Shown here: one piece after another, positions 37,050 to 45,316 of the stretch | How positions within the stretch are numbered: the first letter of the stretch is position 1 | Layout of the letters: each line of letters begins with the position of its first letter | NCBI RefSeq assembly: GCF_900098925.1 | Contig: NZ_LT622360.1 | Span: forward strand, 232,384-296,383 | Reading direction: 5' to 3' | Length of the DNA stretch: 64,000 nt | Source: Bacillus massiliglaciei | GTDB taxonomy: Bacteria; Bacillota; Bacilli; Bacillales; DSM-1321 | Notes under the pieces: model-generated | Seen by the model: the letters and a program-made list of their open reading frames with translations, nothing else | Database searches by the model: none | Told to the model about the DNA's origin: nothing | Translations under genes and position numbers: made by a program

Positions 37050-37088
37050 AAAGGCGGCTGTTCCAATTCGGAACAAGCCGCCTTTTTT
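37050..37088 (+). terminator. terminator of the opp operon
   Basis: AAAGGCGGCTGTTCC and GGAACAAGCCGCCTTTTTT arms; very strong. Confidence 0.92.
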
Positions 37089-37243
37089 ATATAATCCGAA
37101 TGTTCATTGGCATGCAAAGACTTGCAGAATTAATGATTAGGGGTAAAAAAACAGGGTATGAGAAGATAGGGATGTCTGTAGTCAGTTGATGTTATATGAT
37201 TTAAATGAATAAGAATTTAAATTATGACTTTTGGGGGGAGAGA

Positions 37244-38434
37244 ATGAAGACAAAAAAGGTCCTGCTGGCGGGGGCGATCCTGTTATCAGGAGTATGTGGA
37301 AATGCAGCGGCTGAAGCGGCCGGGAATTCGGACAGTCAGAAGAGGGTATTGGCATTAGAAGAGAAGAAAATGGAATCAGTGCCGCCAAGGTTTATGTATG
37401 ATTCTGGCCGTAAGTTCGAATATCCGGATTCTGTGCGGGGGATTTATGTAACAGGCCACAGCGCCGGCGGCAGCAAATTGAATGAACTCGTCCAATATGT
37501 CGATCAGACGGAATTAAATGCAATGGTGATTGATATAAAAGATGATTACGGGAATATTACCTATCAGCCGGAAGAATCAGATTCACCTTATAAAGGAATT
37601 GGTAAGGATTACATAAAGGATCCATCAAAAATGCTTGACCAGCTGGAAAAAAAGAAGATTTATCCGATTGCAAGGATTGTTGTATTTAAGGACACGGTGT
37701 TAGCTAAAGAAAAACCTGAATGGTCCTTTCAAGAAGGGGATGAGCTATGGAAAAATGGCAGGGGAGAATCTTTTGTCAATCCATTTATCAAGGACGTCTG
37801 GGACTATAATGTAGGAATCGCTATTGAAGCCGCAAAAATGGGATTCCAGGAAATCCAATTTGACTATGTGCGGTTCCCGGAAGGATTTGAAAATAAAGAT
37901 GAAGAGCTGAAATACGGAATGGGTGAATACGAAGAATCAAAAATGGATAATGTTCAAAAAAGAGTCCAGGCAGTCACTGATTTTGTATCCTATGCAAAAG
38001 AAAAGCTTGAGCCTTACGGGGTAAAAGTTTCAGTTGATATTTTTGGATATACGGCAACGCTTCCGGAGGCACCGGGGATTGGCCAGAATTTCACGAAGAT
38101 CTCAGAAAATGTTGATGTCATTTCATCGATGATCTATCCAAGCCATTGGACTTCATATTTTGGAATAGACAAACCGGATTTAGAACCGTACAAAATCACA
38201 GCAGAATATGCCAAATTGGAGAACAAGAAAAGGGATGAGATGGAGTCTGCCCCAATTTCCCGTCCGTGGCTCCAGGATTTTACTGCCGCATATTTAGGTA
38301 CAGGCAATTACAAACGATATGGCAAAAATGAAGTCGAGGATCAAATCAAAGCGCTGAACGATAACGGAATAAAGGAATATTTACTGTGGAATGCGGCAAA
38401 CCGATATACAAAAGGCGTTGACTACACTCCATGA
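37244..38434 (+). CDS. secreted putative glycoside hydrolase (DUF4015)
   Basis: A 396-residue exported protein. Signal peptide MKTKKVLLAGAILLSGVC... with a probable signal peptidase I site after AAAEAA. The rest is a TIM-barrel-like DUF4015 domain: VRGIYVTGHSAGG at the start, VIDIKDDYGNITY, and IQFDYVRFPEG, the last typical of putative glycosidases with an acidic pair. The polysaccharide target is unknown. ATG 37244 is preceded by GGGGGGAG, better than an ATG at 37205. Confidence 0.85.
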   Translation: MKTKKVLLAGAILLSGVCGNAAAEAAGNSDSQKRVLALEEKKMESVPPRFMYDSGRKFEYPDSVRGIYVTGHSAGGSKLNELVQYVDQTELNAMVIDIKDDYGNITYQPEESDSPYKGIGKDYIKDPSKMLDQLEKKKIYPIARIVVFKDTVLAKEKPEWSFQEGDELWKNGRGESFVNPFIKDVWDYNVGIAIEAAKMGFQEIQFDYVRFPEGFENKDEELKYGMGEYEESKMDNVQKRVQAVTDFVSYAKEKLEPYGVKVSVDIFGYTATLPEAPGIGQNFTKISENVDVISSMIYPSHWTSYFGIDKPDLEPYKITAEYAKLENKKRDEMESAPISRPWLQDFTAAYLGTGNYKRYGKNEVEDQIKALNDNGIKEYLLWNAANRYTKGVDYTP

Positions 38435-38463
38435 TCTGAAGGTAACTTTTAAGCTGCAGGCGG

Positions 38464-38577
38464 TTAATTGTTTCTGTTTTTGCGCACTGACCGGATCTTG
38501 ATAAGTTTAATTACCTGGGTTGTGATGTAATCTGTTAGATAGGGAAATGTAAGGATAAGGCCGATCTTGTTACTCAT
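38464..38577 (-). CDS. small 37-residue protein, unrecognised
   Basis: MSNKIGLILTFPYLTDYITT... ending RSVRKNRNN. A hydrophobic first half (a short membrane-associated helix at most) and a basic tail. The ATG is preceded by AGGAGGGGG with a good gap, the main evidence. It lies on the strand opposite to its neighbours, filling the 182-base gap before yjbC. Confidence 0.5.
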   Translation of the reverse strand: MSNKIGLILTFPYLTDYITTQVIKLIKIRSVRKNRNN

Positions 38578-38616
38578 GAGGCCCCCTCCTGATTAAAATG
38601 TGAGAGGAGCACATCT

Positions 38617-39195
38617 ATGAACTGGTATGAAAAATTAAAGCAGTATTTTCCGATAGAAGAAATGAAATCGAAGGAGCATATGGAATTACTGCTCAAGGAT
38701 AAAGAGGAATTTTATAAAAAAGATGAAAGCAAACATCATGTGTTAATGTATGTAGAAGATCCTGAATTTATTTTTGTTGATTATCTCTTTGTAGCAGAAA
38801 CGGCAAGGGGACAAGGATTAGGGAAACAATTAATTCAAAAGCTTCAGCAAAAAGGGAAACCCATTTTGCTTGAGGTGGAGCCTGTGCTGGAAGAAGATGA
38901 TGATACAAGAAACCGTCTCAGGTTTTATAAAAGGGAAGGTTTTGTCCATGCCTCCAATATTTCGTATTACCGAAATTCACTGGCAACCAAAGAAATTAAC
39001 AAAATGGAAATTTTGTACTGGTCTCCCAAGCCGGTGCCTGAAGAATCCATTTTTCGATATATGAAAAAAGTGTATGAACAAATTCATACGTACCAGGATG
39101 TTCAATTGTATGGCGGTGCATACGATGCTTCAGATAAAGCAATTCGTTACAGCGAAAGCGGACAAACAGAGGATATACTAGAAGAGGTCCGATAA
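38617..39195 (+). CDS. yjbC: GNAT family N-acetyltransferase YjbC
   Basis: A 192-residue protein with an N-terminal GNAT fold; the acetyl-CoA loop is ARGQGLGKQLIQ (about residues 68-79). The C-terminal 60 residues have no recognised domain. In B. subtilis yjbC lies just upstream of spx and the two are partly cotranscribed. Here a terminator and 660 bases separate them. GAGAGGAG precedes ATG 38617. Confidence 0.9.
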   Translation: MNWYEKLKQYFPIEEMKSKEHMELLLKDKEEFYKKDESKHHVLMYVEDPEFIFVDYLFVAETARGQGLGKQLIQKLQQKGKPILLEVEPVLEEDDDTRNRLRFYKREGFVHASNISYYRNSLATKEINKMEILYWSPKPVPEESIFRYMKKVYEQIHTYQDVQLYGGAYDASDKAIRYSESGQTEDILEEVR

Positions 39196-39242
39196 AATTC
39201 TTAGCCAGCCTGACTAACAATCAGTCTGCAGCTGTCGATAAA

Positions 39243-39278
39243 AGGTATTGAGAGAAGGTGACTCTCAATACCTTTTTC
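39243..39278 (+). terminator. terminator of yjbC
   Basis: AGGTATTGAGAG and CTCTCAATACCT arms followed by TTTTTC. Confidence 0.88.
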
Positions 39279-39548
39279 TGTTTTGGGGGATTCCTATACA
39301 GCAGAGGAAGCTTCTTGTTTTTTTCTTACCATTATCAATCGCTCATCAGCTGGACGGAGCCATTGCGGCAAAATACAAGAGCTAAAATGATCTTTTTCTG
39401 TCTAAGAGATCTGTAAAATGAGATTTACAACAGAATTGGTTGGAATATATCCAAGGGAAAAGATGTAAATAGAACCATTTTTAGAATATGGAGAAGGATT
39501 AAAAGAAAATATCCAGAATGAAAAGGGAATAGGAACGATTACATAATT

Positions 39549-39573
39549 GTTTACATTTCTGAACAGGGGGTAT
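39549..39573 (+). promoter_or_regulatory. SigB promoter in the spx upstream region
   Basis: GTTTAC (39549-39554), 13-base spacer, perfect GGGTAT (39568-39573). It would give a 5' leader of about 280 bases for spx. Confidence 0.7.
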
Positions 39574-39755
39574 TAAAGAAAAGAATGATAAAAATCAACT
39601 TACCAATTGAGAATGCAATCAATATTTTTTCAATTAGATGAGGACACAGAGTGATGTATTATAGATCACTGAGAACTTATATAATACAGTTTTTCTCTAG
39701 TTGCGAAAGGTTTTTAAGAAGTTTAAAAAAGGTGTTCAATTCTAATGTAATAGTG

Positions 39756-39761
39756 TATAAT
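39756..39761 (+). promoter_or_regulatory. probable SigA promoter of spx
   Basis: Perfect TATAAT with a weak TGTTCA -35 17 bases upstream, 97 bases before the gene. In B. subtilis the corresponding spx promoter is repressed by PerR and YodB; no exact site for either was confirmed here. Confidence 0.5.
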
Positions 39762-39858
39762 ATGAATTAAAGATAATTTATTTAAAATTATTTCAAATTA
39801 GAATGGTAGATGTCCCATAATAGATCACCGATTCTATAATTAGGGAGTGTGAATAAAC

Positions 39859-40254
39859 ATGGTAACATTATATACATCACCGAGCTGTACTTCTTGCAGA
39901 AAAGCAAAAGCGTGGTTAGAAGAGCATGAAATTGCTTATTCAGAAAGAAACATTTTTTCCGAACCTCTATCCATTGAAGAAATAAAAGAAATACTGAGAA
40001 TGACAGAAGACGGTACAGATGAAATCATCTCTACCCGTTCAAAAACATTCCAGAAGTTAAATGTTAACTTAGAAGCGCTGCCTCTTCAAGAACTATATAA
40101 ATTAGTTAAAGAAAATCCAGGCTTGCTTAGAAGGCCGATTATCTTAGATGAGAAAAGGCTTCAAGTAGGATATAACGAAGATGAAATACGTCGTTTTCTT
40201 CCAAGAAAAGTACGGACATTCCAACTTCGTGAAGCACGCCGCATGGTTAATTAA
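39859..40254 (+). CDS. spx: Spx, redox-sensing RNA polymerase-binding regulator
   Basis: A 131-residue ArsC-fold protein that binds the RNA polymerase alpha subunit under disulfide stress and reprograms transcription. The redox CxxC is Cys10-Thr-Ser-Cys13, and Gly52 needed for the alpha contact is present in EDGTDEI. The C-terminus is that targeted by ClpXP with SpxH, whose gene is also in this window. GGGAGTG precedes ATG. Confidence 0.98.
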   Translation: MVTLYTSPSCTSCRKAKAWLEEHEIAYSERNIFSEPLSIEEIKEILRMTEDGTDEIISTRSKTFQKLNVNLEALPLQELYKLVKENPGLLRRPIILDEKRLQVGYNEDEIRRFLPRKVRTFQLREARRMVN

Positions 40255-40270
40255 TACGCTTTAAGCAAGT

Positions 40271-40304
40271 GAAAGCCCTGCAGAGAACGGCGCAGGGCTT
40301 TTCT
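40271..40304 (+). terminator. terminator of spx
   Basis: AAAGCCCTGC and GCAGGGCTTT arms with TCTTT tail. Confidence 0.88.
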
Positions 40305-40636
40305 TTATCTAAAATAGGCAATTTGCCATAAACTTTTTTATCATAAAAAGTATATAATAAATAATCCATTTTTGCAGAAACTGAAGCTATATAATAGTTG
40401 CATGTGCTGCAATTTTTTTATAAAATAAACGAAATATTAGGCAAACAATTGATTTTAGCTTATATAAGAGCATATTTGTTTCCCTTATACCATTTTTATC
40501 ATAAAATAAGTGTAAGTGAAGGTCCTGCCGTCACAAATTGTTTTTCATGTCGTTCAAGAACAGTATTCTTGTAAGGGCAGTCACTGCCCGGGGGTTTTTA
40601 TCCCTTCAAAATGGATAGAGGAAGGGAGAGGGAAGT
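40305..40636. other. mecA upstream region with tandem hairpins
   Basis: No gene was seen in these 332 bases. The first half is AT-rich. Near the end are CAAGAA/TTCTTG (40556-40572) and GGGCAG/CTGCCC (40574-40588), the latter followed by GGGGGTTTTTATCCC. They look like a leader structure but the T run is separated from the stem by five G. Confidence 0.5.
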
Positions 40637-41311
40637 ATGGAAATTGAACGCATTAACGAAGATACAGTAAAATTTTATATATCATATATAGATATCGAAG
40701 AGCGAGGATTTGACCGAGAAGAAATCTGGTACAGCCGAGAACGCAGTGAGGAACTATTTTGGGAAATGATGGACGAGGTTCATCAAGAAGAAGAGTTTAT
40801 GATTGAAGGCCCCCTGTGGATTCAGGTCCAGGCATTAGAAAAAGGGCTTGAAATTCTTGTTACCAAAGCACAATTGACAAAGGACGGTCAAAAACTCGAA
40901 CTTACTCTTTCTGAAGATAAATTAAAAGAACTGACTGATTTGACCAGTATCGATAAATCTGATTCACTCTTAGATCAAGACCAGCTTCCTAAAGAGTATG
41001 GCACCATTTCTTTGGAAGAAGGCGTTATTGAGTTTGTGACAGAATTTGCAGATTTTGAAGATGTGATTTCGTTAAGTAAAAGATGGGGACTGGATCATTT
41101 AAAATCCAAGCTGTATTCTTATAATGATAAATATTATTTATATATGGAATTTCATGAGGGCGAAACAGAGGAAGAGGAAATTGATAATGTGCTGAGTCTC
41201 TTGCTTGAATATAGTCATGAGTCGCCTGTAACTGTCCATCTTTTACAGGAATACGGTAAAGTTGTGATTGAAGAGGATGTCTTTTTGACCATTGATAAAT
41301 ATTTTAATTAA
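40637..41311 (+). CDS. mecA: adaptor protein MecA
   Basis: A 224-residue adaptor that delivers ComK and other substrates to ClpC/ClpP. The N-terminal substrate-binding domain begins MEIERINEDTVKFYISYIDIEERGFDREEIWY; an acidic linker (about 95-125) leads to the C-terminal ClpC-binding domain. Length is normal. GAAGGGAG precedes ATG. Confidence 0.97.
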   Translation: MEIERINEDTVKFYISYIDIEERGFDREEIWYSRERSEELFWEMMDEVHQEEEFMIEGPLWIQVQALEKGLEILVTKAQLTKDGQKLELTLSEDKLKELTDLTSIDKSDSLLDQDQLPKEYGTISLEEGVIEFVTEFADFEDVISLSKRWGLDHLKSKLYSYNDKYYLYMEFHEGETEEEEIDNVLSLLLEYSHESPVTVHLLQEYGKVVIEEDVFLTIDKYFN

Positions 41312-41312
41312 T

Positions 41313-41349
41313 GAATCGATTCTATTTTAGGATCGGTTTTTTTTTTTGC
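41313..41349 (+). terminator. terminator of mecA
   Basis: AATCGATTC and GGATCGGTT arms (wobble-containing), followed by a run of more than ten T. Confidence 0.8.
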
Positions 41350-41497
41350 CCATTTATTTTCTTTGTATAGAAAAGAGGGAGGTTCATTTATTTGCTTAAA
41401 AAAGGAACGATTGAAATTAAGAGAAGGAATATCATAAAACACGGAGAAACAGTAAAAGAATCATTGAAAATGATGAAAAAGGATGTGATGGAATTTC

Positions 41498-42679
41498 ATG
41501 CTGACAGCCAAGAGAAAGGATGGGAGTCTTTTTATGCTCCCGGAATCTCTTACAGAACAAAAAAAGACAGGATTAAAGGAAGAAAACTTTTACTGTCCCT
41601 GCTGCAATCATTCGCTCATTTTGAAAGCAGGATCAACGAAAATTCCACATTTTGCTCATAAAAGTAATTTTGACTGCAGTGCTTTTTCAGAGCCGGAATC
41701 GATCTATCATTTAAAAGGAAAACGGGTGCTGTATAATTGGTTTCGAAAGTTTGGTTATAAAACAGAGATGGAGGCGTTTCTTCCGGAAATCGGGAGACGG
41801 GCAGATCTGCTGGTTACTGCAGGAACTGCACGATATGCAATAGAATTCCAATGCTCTGTCATTCCGGAAGCAAAGTTTCAAGAGCGCACGAAAGCCTATC
41901 GTTCAATAGGCATACATCCTCTCTGGATTCTGAGTGCCAAAGATTTGAAAGAGAAGAGGCAATATGAATATTCTGTCTCGGATTTTCAGTGGCTGTTTGT
42001 GTACGGAACAATGAAACATCCTTATCTGCTATTTCACTGTCCTGAACGCAAGCTTTTCTTTTGCCTCAAAAATTTAACTCCATTTTCTCCCCGGCATGTC
42101 ATCTGCGAGTGTACATCAGCCCCTTTAAGTATGCTTCATCCTTCAAAGATGGTCCCTTCTTTATCAAAAAATCTCCCTTTTCTCCATCAATGGAGGGCGA
42201 AACGGCACAGGTGGATGTTATATGGCTCCAGGTTTGCTTCCCCTTCTAATCCGTTTCACAGCGCTTTATATAACTGCAGACTTGTCCCTGCCTATTTGCC
42301 TTTAGAAATAGGCATCCCTGTTGCAGGAATGTTCTTTATCAAGACACCGGCAATTGAATGGCAGGGCTGGCTCTATATGGACTTATTCGCCCGTAAATGC
42401 ATAGGGAGGACGATTACAGAAAAGGAAGCTGCTGCTTCATACCTTCGAAGGATGAAAAACGGAGATATCCGAGTGAGGGAATTTCCATTAATCATCGATC
42501 CGGATATATACGTGCCTCTGTATGAGTATTTGCATTTTCTGGAGGAGGCTGGTTATTTAAGCAGGCTGGGAAAGGGGATTTATAAAATAGAAAAAAGGTT
42601 TACGGTCCTGATGGACTTTGAAGAATATAAGAAGCTGGAAGAATTATTCTATACGAAGCATAAATGGGTGATAGAATAG
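41498..42679 (+). CDS. coiA: competence protein CoiA
   Basis: A 393-residue CoiA family protein. N-terminal zinc-finger-like pattern Cys33-Pro-Cys-Cys36 ... His51-Phe-Ala-His54 ... Cys60, then a nuclease-like core with EAFLPEIGRRADLLV and AIEFQCS (PD-(D/E)xK style). In B. subtilis and streptococci CoiA is needed for DNA integration during transformation. The ribosome site is unclear; AAAGGA lies 15 bases before ATG. It follows mecA, as in B. subtilis (yjbF). Confidence 0.92.
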   Translation: MLTAKRKDGSLFMLPESLTEQKKTGLKEENFYCPCCNHSLILKAGSTKIPHFAHKSNFDCSAFSEPESIYHLKGKRVLYNWFRKFGYKTEMEAFLPEIGRRADLLVTAGTARYAIEFQCSVIPEAKFQERTKAYRSIGIHPLWILSAKDLKEKRQYEYSVSDFQWLFVYGTMKHPYLLFHCPERKLFFCLKNLTPFSPRHVICECTSAPLSMLHPSKMVPSLSKNLPFLHQWRAKRHRWMLYGSRFASPSNPFHSALYNCRLVPAYLPLEIGIPVAGMFFIKTPAIEWQGWLYMDLFARKCIGRTITEKEAAASYLRRMKNGDIRVREFPLIIDPDIYVPLYEYLHFLEEAGYLSRLGKGIYKIEKRFTVLMDFEEYKKLEELFYTKHKWVIE

Positions 42680-42763
42680 TGGGAAATCTTATATAATGAG
42701 GATAGTCATTGAATTAAGAGCCATAAATAAGAGAATCAGAATTTTTTGATAGGAGGAATCAGA

Positions 42764-44581
42764 ATGTCTAAAGATACATCTGTCAATACTCTGCCGGCCC
42801 GCAGTGAAATCCCGGCGGAGGATACTTGGAGGCTGGAAGATATTTTTGCGACTGAGGAAGACTGGGAAGCTGCTTATGCAGAAGTCAAAGAGAGTCTGAA
42901 AAAAGCAGCTGCTTTTAAAGGGACACTCGGAGAGAGTGCTGAAAAGCTATTCGCAGCACTTCAATATCAAGATGAAGTATTTGAAAAACTGGGAAAGGTC
43001 TATGCGTATTCTCATATGCGCTATGACCAGGATACGACCAACTCCTTTTACCAGGGGATGGATGACAGAGCAAAGAATTTATATGCCCAGGCATCCAGTG
43101 CATTCTCTTATCTTACACCTGAAATCCTTTCTATTGAGGAAAGCAAGATTGCCGGCTTCTTGGAGGAAAAGGAAGAATTGCAGCTGTACCGTCATTCCCT
43201 GGAGGAAATAAACCTGCAGCGCCCGCATGTATTGACAGCGGATCAAGAAGCACTGCTGGCCCAGGCGGCAGAAGTATTTGATGCATCAGGCAACACATTT
43301 GGGATGCTGAACAATGCGGATCTTACATTCCCGGTTATTAAAGATGAAGACGGCAATGAAACAGAAATCACCCATGGACGTTACATACGCTTTCTTGAAA
43401 GTGATGACCGCCGTGTGCGGGAAGAGGCCTTTAAAGGGGTATACAGTACGTATAAGGCTTTCCGAAATACATTCGCAAGCACACTGTCAGGACAGGTGAA
43501 GACACAAAACTTTAATGCGACTGTCCGTAAATATACCTCAGCGAGAGAAGCGGCACTAAGCAACAATCATATTCCGGAAACGGTTTATGATAATTTGGTG
43601 AAGACAGTTAATGAACATCTCCCTCTTTTACACCGGTATATTGAATTGCGTAAGCAGGTGCTGGGTTTGGATGAACTTCATATGTATGATTTGTTTACAC
43701 CGCTTGTCAAGGATGTCAAAATGGAGATTACGTATGAAGAAGCGAAGGAACTGGTATTAAAAGGTTTGGCTCCTATGGGAGAAGACTACTTAAATGTCTT
43801 GAAAGAGGGTTTTGAAAACCGCTGGGTAGACGTGCATGAAAATAAGGGGAAACGAAGCGGCGCCTATTCTTCAGGCATGTACGGCACCAACCCGTATATC
43901 TTAATGAACTGGCAGAATAACGTGAATAACCTCTTTACATTGGTTCATGAATTTGGCCATTCTGCCCACAGCTACTATACGAGAAAATATCAGCCATATC
44001 CTTACGGAGATTATTCAATCTTTGTGGCTGAAGTAGCCTCTACCTGCAACGAGAACCTGCTGAATGATTATCTCTTGAAAACAATTGATGATGAGAAAAA
44101 GAAAATATATTTGTTAAATCATTATCTTGAGGGGATTCGTTCTACTTTGTTCCGTCAAACGATGTTTGCGGAATTCGAACATCTCATTCATGTAAAAGCT
44201 CAAAATGGAGAAGCTCTGACAGCCGATATGCTTACAGAGGAATATTATGCACTTAATAAGAAATATTTTGGCGAAAATATGGTGATTGATGAAGAAATCG
44301 GCATGGAATGGGCACGGATTCCGCATTTCTATTACAACTATTATGTGTATCAATACGCAACCGGCATAAGTGCGGCCACTGCGTTAAGCAAGCAGATTTT
44401 AGAGGAAGGGGAGCCGGCAGTTGAGCGATATATTGGATTCCTGAAATCAGGAAGCTCTGATTATCCAATTGAAGTGCTTAAAAAAGCAGGCGTAGATATG
44501 ACCCATCCAGATCCAATTCGGGAAGCGTTGGAAGTATTTGAAGAAAAGCTTGGAGAATTGGAAGGCTTGCTGTTAAAATAA
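42764..44581 (+). CDS. pepF: oligoendopeptidase F
   Basis: A 605-residue cytoplasmic M3 zinc metallopeptidase. The active site HEFGHSAHSYY (HExxH, about residue 388) with the downstream EVASTCNE glutamate ligand is intact. It trims peptides of roughly 7-17 residues, which fits with Opp import upstream. ATG 42764 follows AGGAGG by 7 bases; an in-frame ATG at 42746 precedes that site. Confidence 0.96.
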   Translation: MSKDTSVNTLPARSEIPAEDTWRLEDIFATEEDWEAAYAEVKESLKKAAAFKGTLGESAEKLFAALQYQDEVFEKLGKVYAYSHMRYDQDTTNSFYQGMDDRAKNLYAQASSAFSYLTPEILSIEESKIAGFLEEKEELQLYRHSLEEINLQRPHVLTADQEALLAQAAEVFDASGNTFGMLNNADLTFPVIKDEDGNETEITHGRYIRFLESDDRRVREEAFKGVYSTYKAFRNTFASTLSGQVKTQNFNATVRKYTSAREAALSNNHIPETVYDNLVKTVNEHLPLLHRYIELRKQVLGLDELHMYDLFTPLVKDVKMEITYEEAKELVLKGLAPMGEDYLNVLKEGFENRWVDVHENKGKRSGAYSSGMYGTNPYILMNWQNNVNNLFTLVHEFGHSAHSYYTRKYQPYPYGDYSIFVAEVASTCNENLLNDYLLKTIDDEKKKIYLLNHYLEGIRSTLFRQTMFAEFEHLIHVKAQNGEALTADMLTEEYYALNKKYFGENMVIDEEIGMEWARIPHFYYNYYVYQYATGISAATALSKQILEEGEPAVERYIGFLKSGSSDYPIEVLKKAGVDMTHPDPIREALEVFEEKLGELEGLLLK

Positions 44582-44658
44582 GATGAAAATCCGCTGTCCT
44601 GTTTAAGATTGCTGAAAGCGGAGAAGCGCAGGTTAAAATGAATAGTGAGGCAGACAGT

Positions 44659-44691
44659 AAAGCAGGCGGAGACTTTCCCGCCTGCTTTTTT
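44659..44691 (+). terminator. terminator of pepF
   Basis: AAAGCAGGCGG and CCGCCTGCTTT arms with T tail. Confidence 0.9.
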
Positions 44692-44767
44692 ATGGGTCTC
44701 AAAAGTCCTTTATATTTTTGGAAATTTCACGAGAAGTCCGCTGTTTTATCTGCAGCTTTTGATAGAG

Positions 44768-44932
44768 TTATATGCCTTTAAATCGTTTTCGGCCGTATAA
44801 GCTATAGACAATAATAAATAAGGTGATGAACAAGATAATGGAACTAAAGGTCAGAGACAGTAATTTTAAGAAGCCCAGGAGCTGCAGGAAGAGAGCGACA
44901 CACAGAAAAATAAGAAGAAGGATAGATTTCAT
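44768..44932 (-). CDS. yizD: small membrane protein YizD-like
   Basis: A 54-residue protein made of two hydrophobic helices (about 2-22 and 26-46) and a basic tail YGRKRFKGI. Named by position: in B. subtilis yizD lies between pepF (yjbG) and roxS/yjbH. Function unknown. ATG 44932 follows GGGAGG with a 9-base gap. Confidence 0.65.
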   Translation of the reverse strand: MKSILLLIFLCVALFLQLLGFLKLLSLTFSSIILFITLFIIVYSLYGRKRFKGI

Positions 44933-44998
44933 TTTCTTGGCCTCCCAAATCCAGTGTTTGTACAAATATATGGGGCAAATCGAGAAATTATGACCATT

Positions 44999-45016
44999 TT
45001 GTGAAATAGTGCACAA
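44999..45016 (+). promoter_or_regulatory. Rex-like operator
   Basis: TTGTGAAATAGTGCACAA has the TTGTG-N8-CACAA arms of Rex sites (TTGTGAA-N4-TTCACAA). It sits just before the promoter of the first RoxS-like RNA and 67 bases before the yizD start on the other strand. Rex senses NADH/NAD. Confidence 0.65.
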
Positions 45017-45021
45017 AACTA

Positions 45022-45050
45022 TTGAATAATCATCCTATATTTAATAAGAT
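45022..45050 (+). promoter_or_regulatory. promoter of first RoxS-like RNA
   Basis: TTGAAT (45022-45027), 17-base spacer, TAAGAT (45045-45050). Confidence 0.5.
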
Positions 45051-45056
45051 TATAAA

Positions 45057-45172
45057 TGTGAAATGAGTCACAAGTGAAACCCCCTTTTATTCAGATGTGA
45101 AAAATTTCTCTCAACCCCAAACCCCAAATTCGTATAAATAAAAACCCCTTGCCAGAAGGCAGGGGTTTTTCA
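45057..45172 (+). ncRNA. RoxS/RsaE-like small RNA, diverged copy
   Basis: About 116 bases ending in a T-tailed hairpin (45141-45171). It keeps the family layout: GTGAAA...TCACA at the 5' side, a C-rich loop (GAAACCCCC), the GTGAAAAATTTCTC block, and further C-rich segments (ACCCC twice) before the terminator. The order and spacing follow the downstream copy at 45317. C-rich segments of RoxS pair with ribosome binding sites. Ends are predicted. Confidence 0.65.
45141..45171 (+). terminator. terminator of first RoxS-like RNA
   Basis: AAAACCCCTTGCC and GGCAGGGGTTTTT arms (one bulge) around AGAA. Confidence 0.88.
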
Positions 45173-45212
45173 TTTTCCAGCAGAAAAGGAGCCTAAAAGG
45201 GAAAAAACTCGC

Positions 45213-45263
45213 AAAAGTGACAGAAATGTGACTAAAGAAAAAGTAAAAGTGACAATTATGTGA
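45213..45263 (+). promoter_or_regulatory. direct repeats upstream of second RoxS-like RNA, possible ResD sites
   Basis: AAAAGTGACA-N3-ATGTGA occurs twice (45213-45232 and 45245-45263), exactly 32 bases or three helical turns apart, ending 18 bases before the -35 box. B. subtilis roxS is activated by ResD; the site assignment is inference. Confidence 0.45.
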
Positions 45264-45280
45264 AATCATGAACAAGGATA

Positions 45281-45310
45281 TTGAAAGGGGGGTGCTTCAT
45301 TTGATATATT
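45281..45310 (+). promoter_or_regulatory. promoter of second RoxS-like RNA
   Basis: TTGAAA (45281-45286), 18-base spacer, TATATT (45305-45310). Confidence 0.7.
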
Positions 45311-45316
45311 CTATGT

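Larger units (their letters stand above)
39196..39858. other. 663-base spx upstream region
   Basis: No credible gene was found. It contains the yjbC terminator, a SigB-type promoter (39549-39573), a probable SigA -10 box TATAAT (39756-39761), and two copies of a TATAGATCAC-like segment. AT content rises towards spx. Confidence 0.6.

Noticed and set aside
41392-41661. Open frame of 89 codons overlapping the start of coiA
   Set aside because: Most of it lies over the CoiA coding sequence in another frame, it resembles no family, and it starts with TTG without a strong ribosome site.
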